DNA from: Azolla caroliniana
Lineage: Eukaryota > Polypodiophyta
Direction: 5' to 3'
Assembly: GCA_043228905.1 (NCBI GenBank)
Contig: JBHGNT010000016.1
Span: 9,920,001 to 9,984,000, forward strand
Length of the DNA: 64,000 bases
The notes beneath the pieces are model-generated. The model did not search any database and was not told the DNA's origin. It worked only from the letters and a program-made list of their open reading frames with translations. Within the stretch, counting starts at the first letter, position 1. Each line of letters begins with the position of its first letter. Below, one piece after another: positions 40,414-50,082 of this stretch. The translations under genes and the position numbers were made by a program.

Positions 40414-41187
40414 TGTCGCGTTGTTACGCGCGTGCGTGGAGAAAGGCGGGACCACGGGGGTCTTGGACTGGGGAGCGACGGAGCGTAGGAAGTCATGCTT
40501 CACGGCTTATGGGGCATCTCAGAAACACACCGGAAGCAACCGAAGGGAGAGAGAGCGAGAGAGAGAGAGTGTGCTTAACACCGACTCACGCACACACACA
40601 CACACGCACACACACAGCCCGACCCGACTCACGCCCTTATGTACAGGAAACGCAGGGAAAGAGTGGAGCACCCGATACCAACAAGACGCCAATATACACA
40701 GACAGACGCAAACATATATGTATATATATATAAGGAGAATACACTCCCGGCTTCGAGCCAGGCTGAGGTAGTTTACAGTAGTCGTCTGCTGCCAAGCCGC
40801 CGTCGAGGAGCTCACGGGCTCGTCGCGCCGAGCGGGGTCTTGCACAGGAGATGAGCTGAAGCAAACCCTAAGCGAACACAAAGGGAAAGAAGAAGAAGCA
40901 GAAGGAACCTAACCCTAAACCTACCGGTATACCCTCTAATCCAAAATGGGCAAACCTTTTACAAAGGGTGTTCCCTCCCTTTTATAGAACAAGGAGAGGG
41001 ACGCGTTACAATGTGGGACAAATCCCGACTTTCATGGGATCGTCTGTCCCGACTTGACTACTCTTCGGAGCCATAAAGGAGCCCTCGATATTCACACCAA
41101 ATGTACATGGGTGCGTACACACGCTGCACCCCGCCGATGTAGACAATGCTTCCCGGTTTTCGCCTATGGCCGAAATTCTTCACGACA
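40414..41187 (-). repeat. 3' LTR of element E
   Basis: 774 bp, complete. It contains GA and CA microsatellites (about 40545-40615), a TATA-like run (TATATATATAAGG near 40722) and a short CCTAACCCTAAACC stretch. The short open frames inside are not genes. Confidence 0.88.
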
Positions 41188-42860
41188 TCCGCCCCCACCT
41201 AACTGCACGTCCACCGGTACGTGCCAAATCTAGCTAAAGGGTGAGAGATTTCGGCCGGCGAGAAACTGGTCTCCCGTGATCCGCATCTCGGCTCGCTGCC
41301 GGTTTGATCCGGCGGCTTCAAGTCTTCCTTCGCGCTCGCCTTCCCGTAGGCTCGTTCTACCCGTCGATGGGTCCTCTGCCGCGATCTCCGTAGCACGCGT
41401 TCTTCCGTTGACCCTTGTTCGGCCGTATGAACGCCCCGCTTCCCGCCGTATGCCCGGACTCCTCCGCTAGAGGAATACCCGTGGCAGCCCGCTTGGCCTC
41501 CGTTGTCGAATCGTGATGTCCCGATGGTGTTTCGCGTCGCCTTCGTCCTTCCACCACCACCTTCCTTCTCCATGGTCTTACATCGCCACGTCGGCTCGAA
41601 CCGCCATGGTCTCCGGAACGGTGTGGAGGATCCCTTTCCGACGTTCTCCACGCTCGCCTTTCCACTTTGGCACCTCCGTGTGCCATGTACTCTCGCCCGT
41701 TGTTTGGCACTGCCTATGTCGCACTCCGGTTTATTGCACGCCTCGTCGGCCCCTTTCCGGCCAGATCGTGCATCGCCGCTCACCCACATACCGGTGTCCT
41801 CTGCATCCGAGGAACACCCCGTAGTAGCCCGCTTGGCCCTTCCCGTCTTCGTGCTGCTGCAACAGGTCCTGAGTCTTACGCTTGCCGTCGTCCCCTCGCC
41901 CCCACCAGCTTGTCACCCCGGCTTGCCGTGTCAGTCTTTGTTACTTCGACGGAGCTATCAAGATCTACGAAGCGAGTGTGGAGGATCCTCCTCCGGCCTC
42001 TCTTGCCATCCTAACTCTGACCCTATGCAGTCCACTAGGCACCTGTCACCTTGTTCCCGGCACCTCCCTTGTGCCGTCTTCCGCTTCCTTTGTTCGGCCC
42101 CGCCCGCGCCGAACACCGTCCCATAGTCACGCTTCGATCCGGCCCGCGATGGCCATTTGCGAGACTCTTGTTCTGTTCTAGGTGTGCCTTTCCGGCCCGA
42201 CACACCTCTCCGTGTTTGCCCCTACCGGCTCCTTCCGAACCTCGTGTCGTCGGATCCCGTTCCCTGCCGCCACCGTCCTTCTCCCTCGATCTCACGTTGC
42301 CACGTTGGCCGAACTGCCGGAGTCTCCGGATCAGTGTGAGGGTCCCATAGGACCGGACTCCGTTTCTATGCTTGCCGAAAGTCGGGTGTCTTTTGTTTGA
42401 GTCCCTCCTGGACTCTCCTCGTACCCATTGTCTTTGTCACCTCGCCGCCACCGTCAGTATCTTGGTCTTACGTCGACCGCGTTGCCGACTGCCGAAGTCT
42501 CTAGAACCGGTGTGAAGGATCCTCCGTAGACCGCCCTTCCGTAGCCCTTGCCTTCGTCACCTCGCCGCCACCGTCAGTATCTTGGTCTTACGTCGACCGC
42601 GTTGCCGACTGCCGAAGTCTCTAGAACCGGTGTGAAGGATCCTTCGTAGACCTCCCCGATTTGTCTTCCCTCTCCCGTGGTACCGACGTACCGTGTCCTC
42701 GGCCTCTTTGTAGGCCTGCTCTCTTCCTCCCTCCCGGAATGGTTATCCGGGAGTCCGCTCCGCCCAGTTCTCGTCCGTAATCTCGACCTTCGCCCGGTCG
42801 GTCTTTCTCCCCATGTAAAAGAGAGCGGCTCGTCCCGCACCCCCTTCCGTATCGGCACTT
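41188..42860. other. Internal non-coding region of element E with degenerate repeats
   Basis: It is GC-rich, with a 120-bp tandem duplication (42436-42555 and 42556-42675, nearly identical) and looser repeats of the same phrase (TCTTACGTCG...AAGTCTCTAGAACCGGTGTG) at about 41575, 42290, 43030 and 43550. No pol domain in any frame. Confidence 0.6.
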
Positions 42861-44594
42861 TCATGCCGACTCCGGCCCCGATCGAACGATCCACGACCGG
42901 ATTACGCTCCACCCGTATCGGAATGCCGATCTTCTCGTGCCGTGTCCGTCCTCGGCCTCCTCGTAGGCCGTTTCCCATCCGACTTCGCTGGCATCGTGCC
43001 AGGACTCCTCGGTACCGCCATCCATCTCCTCGGTCTTACATGGGCATACGGGCCCGAATGCCGAGTTCTCCAGAATCGGGTCCGTGGGCTTTCGTCCGCT
43101 CTTTCCCCGTATCGTCTCGCCGGTGATTCTTGGCCTTTCGCCGCCGCCTTCCTCCGCTTGGGACTCACGTGGGCACTCGGGCCCGACTGCCATTGTCTCG
43201 GGAGCAAGTGTTGGAAGACACAAGGAATCGCCCGTCCGTTCTTCGCCCTTGTCCGTAGCCACCGACTCTTCGTGGTCGGCGGTGGTCTTCTTACCGATCG
43301 CACAAGCCCCGTCTGGGCTTGCTTCTCCAATGCCCGGGATCTCGGGCTGACACGCCCGAGACCGCTGGTCCCAATGTTCCGGTTCCTCGATCGGTATCTC
43401 GGCCTCGTCCTTGGCCGTCCTCTTGTCACAAGTCGAGAGGGTCGCTCGCTCCGCACCCTCTCCCACATCGTCGCCGTCGTGGTCGCCCGCCTTGCCGCCG
43501 CCACCGCCTGTCACTCTCAGTGTCACACCGGCTCTCGGGCCGGTTGCCGAAGTCTCTAGGCCCGGTGTGCGTAAGGTCGCGGCACCACCGCCCGTCTTCT
43601 CCCCGCTCGATGTTTCGGGCCTCCGTGCCCGAACTCCCTCATGTCCGCTCGAATCGGCGATCACTGCCTCACCGTCCCCGACCTCGTCCTCAGTCGTTCT
43701 TTTTCCACATGTCGAGAGGGTGGCTCGCTCCACACCCTCTCCCGTGGTACCGATGTACCATTCTCTTTCAGCCTCCTCATCCTCCGATCGCCTCTGGCCT
43801 GACTCCATTATAAGCCCTTCTTCGGCTTCGATTTTCCCCTCTTCCTCGAGCATCGCTTTGAGAGCTTCGTACGCCTCCGCAATCCTGGCCCCTACGCCGA
43901 CCCTTGCCGACTCTCTTTGCCGTTCGGCCTCTTCCCGCTGTGATGGCACGCCGTCGCGTACCTTCCTCTTAGCCTTCTCGGCTCGCTCGTTGTCTAGCCT
44001 TTGGCACACCCTTCCGACCTTCGACCAGTCCTCCGTAAGCCCATTCGATCCATCATCGTCTTCGAGCTCAATCCCGATGGCTTCCCGTTCCGCTCGGTCG
44101 ATCAACCTGACGAACAAAAGGACTTTGTCCGCCCCCACCAAACCTTGTTCCCGCTCTGGGAGCCGAGCAAGTCGTCGCTCGAACTCCCGGAACGCCTTCG
44201 TCGCACCCCAGTGGGTCTTTGCCGATGATATCCACTGGTCGAAGTGGTGCCGTCCCTGGCTCTTCCGCCATCCTCCGTTTGCCTTCAGGAGCGCCTCCTC
44301 GAAGGCCTCCCACGAACCACGAGCCTCACGGAGCTCCATTACTTCCGCATGCATCCGGACAGCTACGACCCGGCAGAAGAACTCCAGCCTCAACACCTCG
44401 TCAACACCACGCTCTTCCATTTCCGCGTTGTAGGCTTCCAAGTAAGATGGGACTTTGTCCCTGTTGAAACGGCCGACTCTTTCGACCACTCGCCCAACCG
44501 CTTGTTGCGCTGCTTCTCGCCTCATCACCACTCGTGCCGACTCCAACACCACTTCAGCCACCATCTCCGCAAGGTCGTCATCTTCCGACTCCAT
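42861..44594 (-). CDS. Gag-like protein of element E
   Basis: 577 codons from ATG 44594, 37 nt inside the 5' LTR. The N-terminal half has a Gag-capsid feel: VPSYLEAYNAEMEERGVDEV, LRLEFFCRVVAVRMHAEVME, RGSWEAFEEALLKANGGWRK, then GADKVLLFVRLIDRAEREAI and a coiled coil. No zinc knuckle is seen. The C-terminal half is made of degenerate repeats: ERATLSTCGKRTTEDE / ERATLSTCDKRTAKDE, and LETSATGPRAGV / PETMAVGPECPR / LENSAFGPVCPC. The assignment as gag rests on position and layout (TR-GAG elements are known in plants). No match could be checked. It is uninterrupted, so it may have been expressed. Confidence 0.6.
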   Translation of the reverse strand: MESEDDDLAEMVAEVVLESARVVMRREAAQQAVGRVVERVGRFNRDKVPSYLEAYNAEMEERGVDEVLRLEFFCRVVAVRMHAEVMELREARGSWEAFEEALLKANGGWRKSQGRHHFDQWISSAKTHWGATKAFREFERRLARLPEREQGLVGADKVLLFVRLIDRAEREAIGIELEDDDGSNGLTEDWSKVGRVCQRLDNERAEKAKRKVRDGVPSQREEAERQRESARVGVGARIAEAYEALKAMLEEEGKIEAEEGLIMESGQRRSEDEEAEREWYIGTTGEGVERATLSTCGKRTTEDEVGDGEAVIADSSGHEGVRARRPETSSGEKTGGGAATLRTPGLETSATGPRAGVTLRVTGGGGGKAGDHDGDDVGEGAERATLSTCDKRTAKDEAEIPIEEPEHWDQRSRACQPEIPGIGEASPDGACAIGKKTTADHEESVATDKGEERTGDSLCLPTLAPETMAVGPECPRESQAEEGGGERPRITGETIRGKSGRKPTDPILENSAFGPVCPCKTEEMDGGTEESWHDASEVGWETAYEEAEDGHGTRRSAFRYGWSVIRSWIVRSGPESA

Positions 44595-44631
44595 CCTCCC
44601 TTGCCGCCTTTCACGTCGGGTTCAGCAAAGA

Positions 44632-45359
44632 TGTCGCGTTGTTACGCGCGTGCGTGGAGAAAGGCGGGACCACGGGGGTCTTGGACTGGGGAGCGACGGA
44701 GCGTAGGAAGTCGTGCTTCACGGCTTCTGGGGCATCTCAGAAACACACCGGAAGCAACCGAAGGGAGAGACAGCATGCTTAACATCGACTCACGCACACA
44801 CACGCACACACAGCCCGACCCGACTCACGCCCTTATGTGCAGGAAACGCAGGGAAGGAGTGGAGCACCCGACACCAACAAGACGCCAATATACACAGACA
44901 GACGCAAACGTATATGTATATATATATAAGGAGAATACACTCCCGGCTTTGAGCCGAGCTGAGGTAGTTTACAGTAGTCGTCTGCTGCCAAGCCGCCGTC
45001 GGGGAGCTCACGGGCTCGTCGCGTCGAGCGGGGTCTTGCGCAGGAGATGAGCTGAAGCAAACCCTAAGCGAACACGAAGGCAAAGAAGAAGAAGCAGAAG
45101 GAACCTAACCCTAAACCTACCGGTATACCCTCTAATCCAAAATGGGCAACCCTTTTACAAAGGGCGTTCCCTCCCTTTTATAGAACAAGGAGAGGGACGC
45201 GTTACAATGTGGGACAAATCCCGACTTTCATGGGATCATCTGTCCCAACTTGACTACTCTTCGACGCCATAAAGGCGCCCTCGATATTCACACCAAATGT
45301 ACATGGGTGCGTACACACGCTGCACCCCGCCGATGTAGACAATGTTTCCCGGTTTTCAC
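44632..45359 (-). repeat. 5' LTR of element E, truncated
   Basis: It matches 40414-41160. After ...CCCGGTTTTC the remaining LTR bases (GCCTATGGCC...CACGACA in the other copy) are missing and copia F sequence begins. Confidence 0.88.
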
Positions 45360-45945
45360 CGCTCAGAACACGCTCACGCACGAATCGCAGTAGATCAGGA
45401 TTGGGGTCGGCACTCAATCCGCAGGTCTTGCAGCAGTCGCCGAAGCCAAATGGCTTCGCAGGTGGCAACGGTAACGCCCCGATATTCAGCCTCAGTACTC
45501 GAAAGGGCCTTTGTTGGCTGCTTTTTGCTGCTCCACTACTAAGGGAAAACATATAACCGGAGGTGGATCGGCGATCCGATGCATCGCCGGCCCAGTCGGC
45601 ATTAGTGTAGATGACTAACTCTTCGGTTATACCATGCCGGTATAATAGTCCTCGGTCCTTCGTGCTGCTCACATATCCCAAATTCGATGCGCGCACAAAA
45701 GGTGATTGTCGGAACCGCTTCTCATCGCAGGCCGGTCCGGAGTCAGGACGGAGCTTTTGGTTCCAGTCCAAGGGTGTGGAGATCGGTTGGCATTCCATCA
45801 TGCCGAACTTGTACAGCATATTCAACACATTGTGTCTTTGTGAGAGCAATATGCTGTCGGGGGTTCGGATCGCCTCGATCCCAAGGAAATAGTGAAGGTC
45901 CCCCAGATCCTTCATCTCAAATGCATCCGACAGCTGGGACTTGAC
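45360..45945 (-). pseudogene. Copia F RNase H relic
   Basis: From 45915 on the minus strand: MKDLGDLHYFLGIEAIRTPD, LLSQRHNVLNMLYKFGMMEC, then a deleted stretch, then YTNADWAGDASDRRSTSGYM and the degraded ALSSTEAEYRG block in another frame. It ends at the truncated element E LTR, so the C-terminal end of RNase H and the 3' LTR of F are gone. Confidence 0.85.
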
Positions 45946-46539
45946 TCAGCTAATTTCATTGACTCCGGGTCCGGTGATGACTAGATCATCAACATACAGC
46001 AAAATGCAAACCAGACTGTCCAAACCTTGCCGGATGAACAACGACGAGTCAGATTTAGAGGTCACAAACCCCATCTTACGCAACCAGTGCGTGATCTTCG
46101 CATTCGAAGCTCGGGGGGCTTGTTTCAGATCATAAAGCGACTTCTTGAGCCGGCACACCGCCGACTTGTTCATCTCCAACTGAAAGCCGGGGGTTTGGGT
46201 CACAAAGACCTCTTCTTCAAGATCGCCTTGAAGAAATGCATTCTTCACGTCCATCTGGTGAAGATGCCACCCCCTTGCCATAGTAACCGCCAGCACCACA
46301 CGAAGCATCGTCATCTTTGCTACCGGAGCGAAGGTCTCGTCGTAGTCGATTCCGTGGGTTTGCGTGTATCTCTTCGCCACTAACTGAGCCTTGTACCGGT
46401 TAACCGAACCATCGGTATTGTACTTTACCTTGAACACCCACTTACATCCGATGAGTTTACAGTGTCGAGGAGGGTCAACTAGGTCCCATGTGTCATTGGC
46501 ATCAACTCCCGCATTTCTTCCTCCATAGCGACACGCCAA
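45946..46539 (-). pseudogene. Copia F reverse transcriptase
   Basis: [80 protein letters not shown] and ILLYVDDLVITGPGV (YVDD). It is open but separated by a frameshift from the upstream linker (near 46500) and by a stop from RNase H (45946). Its partner is F' at about 52890-53450. Confidence 0.87.
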
Positions 46540-47855
46540 TTTGCGTCCTTTGCCGCTTCTATGTAGCTCTCCGGCTCACGCACTGCCACCACTTTGGTCA
46601 TGTACGCATAATGATGCGCCATGTACTCATTGTACCCGTACCACTTCACGGGGTTCTTTTGGCGGGAAGACTGGCGTAACTTATCGTTACCCAGTTTGAG
46701 GCCCTTCTTGGCTGGTTCGGTCTTCGTTGTTGAAGATCTGCCTTCTTCTTTTTCAGAGTCGGATCCGCTCCGATCCGACTCACCATTACCGGTCTTGTGC
46801 TCCGACATCTTCCTCTTCCCCTTTTCCTTGCGCGTGAACCGTCTCCCCAATTCCTTACGCGGGGAGAGCACGGCAGAGTCTCCACTACTCGTTGGTTCCT
46901 CATCCGACTGGTCATCCCGACTCAGCCGCTCGTTCAGCCCGTTCAACCGAAACGATTCCGGACTCACATCTAGAGTCTCGAACCTTTCGTCTTCTAACTG
47001 GACCGGTTCAGGCTCACTAGCCTCGTCCTCCGGTATCGGGTCGGGGTCGGCAGTTAGAGCCGATAAGGCATACCATGATGCCGTCTCATCAAACTCAACA
47101 TCCCGGCTAACTCGGAGCTGCTTCGTCCGGGGGTTATAACACTTATAACCCTTTTGCTCATGCGAGTAACCGACCAGGATGCATTTCTCCGACTTTGAAT
47201 CCAACTTCCTCCGCTTCTCATCCAGTACATGTACATATGCAATGCTACGGAATATCCGAAGGTGTCTCAAATTTGTCTTGCGCCCGAAATACAACTCATG
47301 CGCAGTCCCCTTGTCACCGATCCGGTTTTGGATATAGACGGCCGTCCGAACCGCCTCAACCCAGTAGAAATGGGGCATGCTCTTCTCCTCCAGCATTGCC
47401 CTTGCCGCGTCGACAATCGACCGGTTCTTCCTTTCGGCCACACCGTTTTGCTCCGGTGTGTACTTGCAGCTGAATTCTCTCCGAATTCCGTTCTACTACA
47501 AATAACTGTTGAATTGGCCGGAAAAATATTCTTTTCCGCCATCCAACCGCAGGCACTTGATCTTCCTCTCTGTTTTCCGTTCAACTAGGCTTTGCAAGTT
47601 CCGGAAACACTCGAAGGCTTCGCTCTTCCGCTCAATGAGGTAGATCCATGTGTGTCCGTTGTAGTTGTCAATGAAGGAGACGAAGTATCGACTCCCGTCA
47701 AGACTAACGTTCTGTGTCGGTTCCCATACATCCAAATGAATAAGGTCGAGCTTGTTATGGCTACGGTTTTGTTCGGTGGGGAATGGAAGCCAGTGTTGCT
47801 TCCGGAGTTGGCAGGCTTCACATATTTGGACCTTCCGACCACTGAACTTTGGCAA
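46500..47855 (-). pseudogene. Copia F integrase and linker
   Basis: From 47855: KVQICEACQLRKQHWLPFPT (zinc CxxC), LDLIHLDVWEPTQNVSLDGS (Asp), KCLRLDGGKEYFSGQFNSYL (Asp, then stop at about 47496), GVAERKNRSIVDAARAMLEE (Glu) and a C-terminal domain (FRSIAYVHVLDEKRRKLDSK). An acidic, Ser-rich linker follows with a basic patch [20 protein letters not shown]. The stop at 47496 replaces a glutamine-rich stretch present in F' (YLQQKGIQ). Confidence 0.87.
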
Positions 47856-48430
47856 ACCGAAAAAAACTTGTTTCGTTTGCAGGTCTTGAAGCCTCTGGTA
47901 ATTGACGTGGCTAATCCGCTTATGCTAGAGATCAATATCTTATTCAATCTTCAGTCCTTTGGCAAACAAAGCGGTGTCGACGTCATTGGTGTCGAGGATG
48001 AACATCCTCCCATCTTTGCTTCCTTGTGCAATAATCTGACCCTCTTCCTCGATGAAGCACCCAAGGTGCATAAACTGCACCTGCAACCCCTGGTCAACGA
48101 TGTGACCGACTGACACCAGGTTCTTCATGATAGTCGGAACGTGTAATACGTTCATCAACTTCCCCCTCTGTCCAACGTGGCTCAAAGGGACTTCTCCAAC
48201 ATGCACGATTGGGTGAGTACTATCGTGTCCGGTTTCAACGACTCCCGGTTGTTCCGGTTTCTCCAAGAAAGAGAACCACTCTCTGTGGCTCGTCATGTGA
48301 TTCGACGCACCGGAATCAACATACCACACTTCCTCCGATTTGGAAGTGTTCTTCTTCATCAAGTTAGCCTCGTGTTTCATCACCAAGGCTGGCCCTTTAC
48401 CGGCTTTTCCGGTTTTGGATCCTCTTGATC
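47856..48430 (-). pseudogene. Copia F protease region
   Basis: SEEVWYVDSGASNHMTSHRE carries the DSGAS active site, then HVGEVPLSHVGQRGKLMNVL and DLWHK-type sequence in a shifted frame (HIDHVNYQRLQDLQTKQVFF region, about 47860-47940). A frame break lies at about 47940. Confidence 0.83.
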
Positions 48431-49344
48431 CTTCTGCGTAGTGTGAGTATTGTCGGTTCTCTCTGTCGGCCTTGTCAGATCCGGATCTGTCTAAATCGGC
48501 GCGCTTCTTCCAACACTCTCTTTCTCTGTGGCCCTTTTTACCACAGTACCAGCATTCCGTGTCGGCCTTTGCTTGCCGACCTCCGGCGCCGCCTTGACTC
48601 CCCCTTCTTGTGGAGGGTCCGGAACTGCTATCGGCACGTTCTCTGTGCCTTCAGTCTTGCTCTTGCCGACGCTACCATTGCGAGCCGACCTGCCTCGTCC
48701 ACCATGCCCATGGGGCCGATCCGCCTCCGTGTACAACATCCGACTGTCGGTGGGTGCACTTGTTGACGCACCAGCATGGTTCTCCTCTACAAGGAGCATC
48801 GATTGTAAGTCGAAAAATGACGGCGTATTCTCCCTTGTACATATGCCGTTCAGAACACTCTAAACTTAGACGATAGGCCCCCAAGACAGATCTACACCAT
48901 CTCATCTTCCCCTACAGTGACGTTGATTGAGGCAAGTGAGTCACATATCTCTTTGATTCGGGTCGTGTAATCGGTTACCGACATGTCCTTCTGTTGGACA
49001 TTGCTCAACTCCTATCAGAGTTGCAGCTTCCAGGCCGTAGTGCTCGCCGTGAAAACCTTCTTCAGGTTTCCCCAAGCTTCTTTTGGCATCTTGGCATCTC
49101 AGACATGGCTCAGCAGTTGGTTTCCGACATTGGACGCAAAGCAGTACATCACTCTGCTTGCCGCTTGTTCCCACAATAGGAAGTCCTTGTGTGCCGCATC
49201 AGGTGCTGTGTCGTTAGCTCCGTCGACATAGCTCCAGTAACCATGCCCAAGCAGGTACTGGTGCATCTTGTATGACCAAGATGCGTAGTTCGATCTATCG
49301 AGCTTCTCCACCAGGAGCGAGCTAGCCATTCCTCTGTCCATCAC
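48431..49344 (-). pseudogene. Copia F Gag relic
   Basis: From 49344: MMDRGMASSLLVEKLDRSNY, ASWSYKMHQYLLGHGYWSYV and DFLLWEQAASRVMYCFASNV, with a stop at about 49099. Later fragments in other frames cover TARKLQL/ELSNVQQKDMSVTDYT (about 48960-49040) and SMLLVEENHAGASTSAPTDS (48799). A zinc-knuckle remnant (CWYCGKKGHREREC in a third frame) lies near 48530. Compare the open Gag of F' at 50083. Confidence 0.83.
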
Positions 49345-49433
49345 TTCTCTTTCTGTTCTTATCGGGTCTTAGGGTTTGTCTCCAGATGCTGATGTCGGCT
49401 GCAGAGGTTCTCAACCCTCGCGCTCTGATACCA

Positions 49434-49564
49434 TGTAAAAACGAAGGTGCGGAAGCTTTAGACAACCAGCTTAGCCGGATAACAACATAGAGAGAGAGAG
49501 AGATTAACACACAAAAGGTACGCAGGAGAGACAAAGAAAGAACAGAACAACTTAAATCTATTAT
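49434..49564 (-). repeat. 5' LTR of copia F, PBS-side part
   Basis: It follows the PBS TGGTATCAGAGC (minus strand, 49422-49433). This LTR is interrupted by F' and resumes at 55473-55749. Confidence 0.85.
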
Positions 49565-49987
49565 TGTTGAGCGGCAAGCTCAACCGGAGCCGGATCGGCT
49601 GAATAAGCCTGAGCCGATAAGCGAGATGAATCGGTATGCTGGTGAGCAACCGAGCCGGTAAGCAGTAAGGACCGGTGAGCTGGGGAGCCGGTATGCCGGA
49701 TCCAATCCGTAACCGGAAGCCTAGTATAGGTTAGACTACTAGGTAGTTATAGTCTCGTAGTTAGTGTCAGATGCTCGTGTGAGCATTGAAGTACACCGTA
49801 CTTCTAACAGTCTCGTGTGGACTTGTATAAATAGCGCTGATGAGCGCGTTGTAGATACAGAGAGCACAGAGTATTCATATAATTTTGAAAAATAGTGTGT
49901 CCTCTCTCTCTCTCTCTCTCCCGCGTACTCTCTCTCTCTCTCTTTGTGTATTGTTCTTTCTAACACTTCCGCAAGCAATCTTTAACA
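49565..49987 (+). repeat. 5' LTR of copia F'
   Basis: 423 bp with TATA box TATAAATAG (about 49828) and CT tracts near the 3' side. Confidence 0.93.
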
Positions 49988-50082
49988 TGGTATTAGAGCG
50001 CGTGGGTTGAGAACCTCTACTGCAGACATCTACGCTTGTGAAGGAAACCCGAACAGATCAGAAAATAGACACAAAAGGAGAA

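Larger units (their letters stand above)
40414..45359 (-). mobile_element. Element E: gag-only (TR-GAG type) LTR retrotransposon, 5' end truncated
   Basis: The left LTR 40414-41187 (774 bp, TGTCG...CGACA) is preceded on the minus strand by a polypurine tract (TAGGTGGGGGCGGA, 41201-41188). The right LTR 44632-45357/9 matches it but lacks the outermost 28 bp or so. The internal region (3.4 kb) has one gag-like frame and no pol. The left flank is copia D LTR and the right flank copia F RNase H, with no target duplication. By eye the LTRs differ by a few percent. It would depend on another element for reverse transcription and integration. Confidence 0.85.

Noticed and set aside
40413-40881. Open frames of 75-120 codons in the element E LTR
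   Set aside because: They recur in both LTR copies, consist of microsatellite translations (THTHTH, IYIYIY) and have no domain.
40912-40930. Interstitial telomere repeat (CCTAACCCTAAACC)
   Set aside because: Too short, and present in both LTRs of element E, so it is part of the LTR sequence.
41199-42350. Many overlapping open frames in the GC-rich part of element E
   Set aside because: GC-rich repeats keep several frames open on both strands. None has a domain, and only the 577-codon minus-strand frame was kept.
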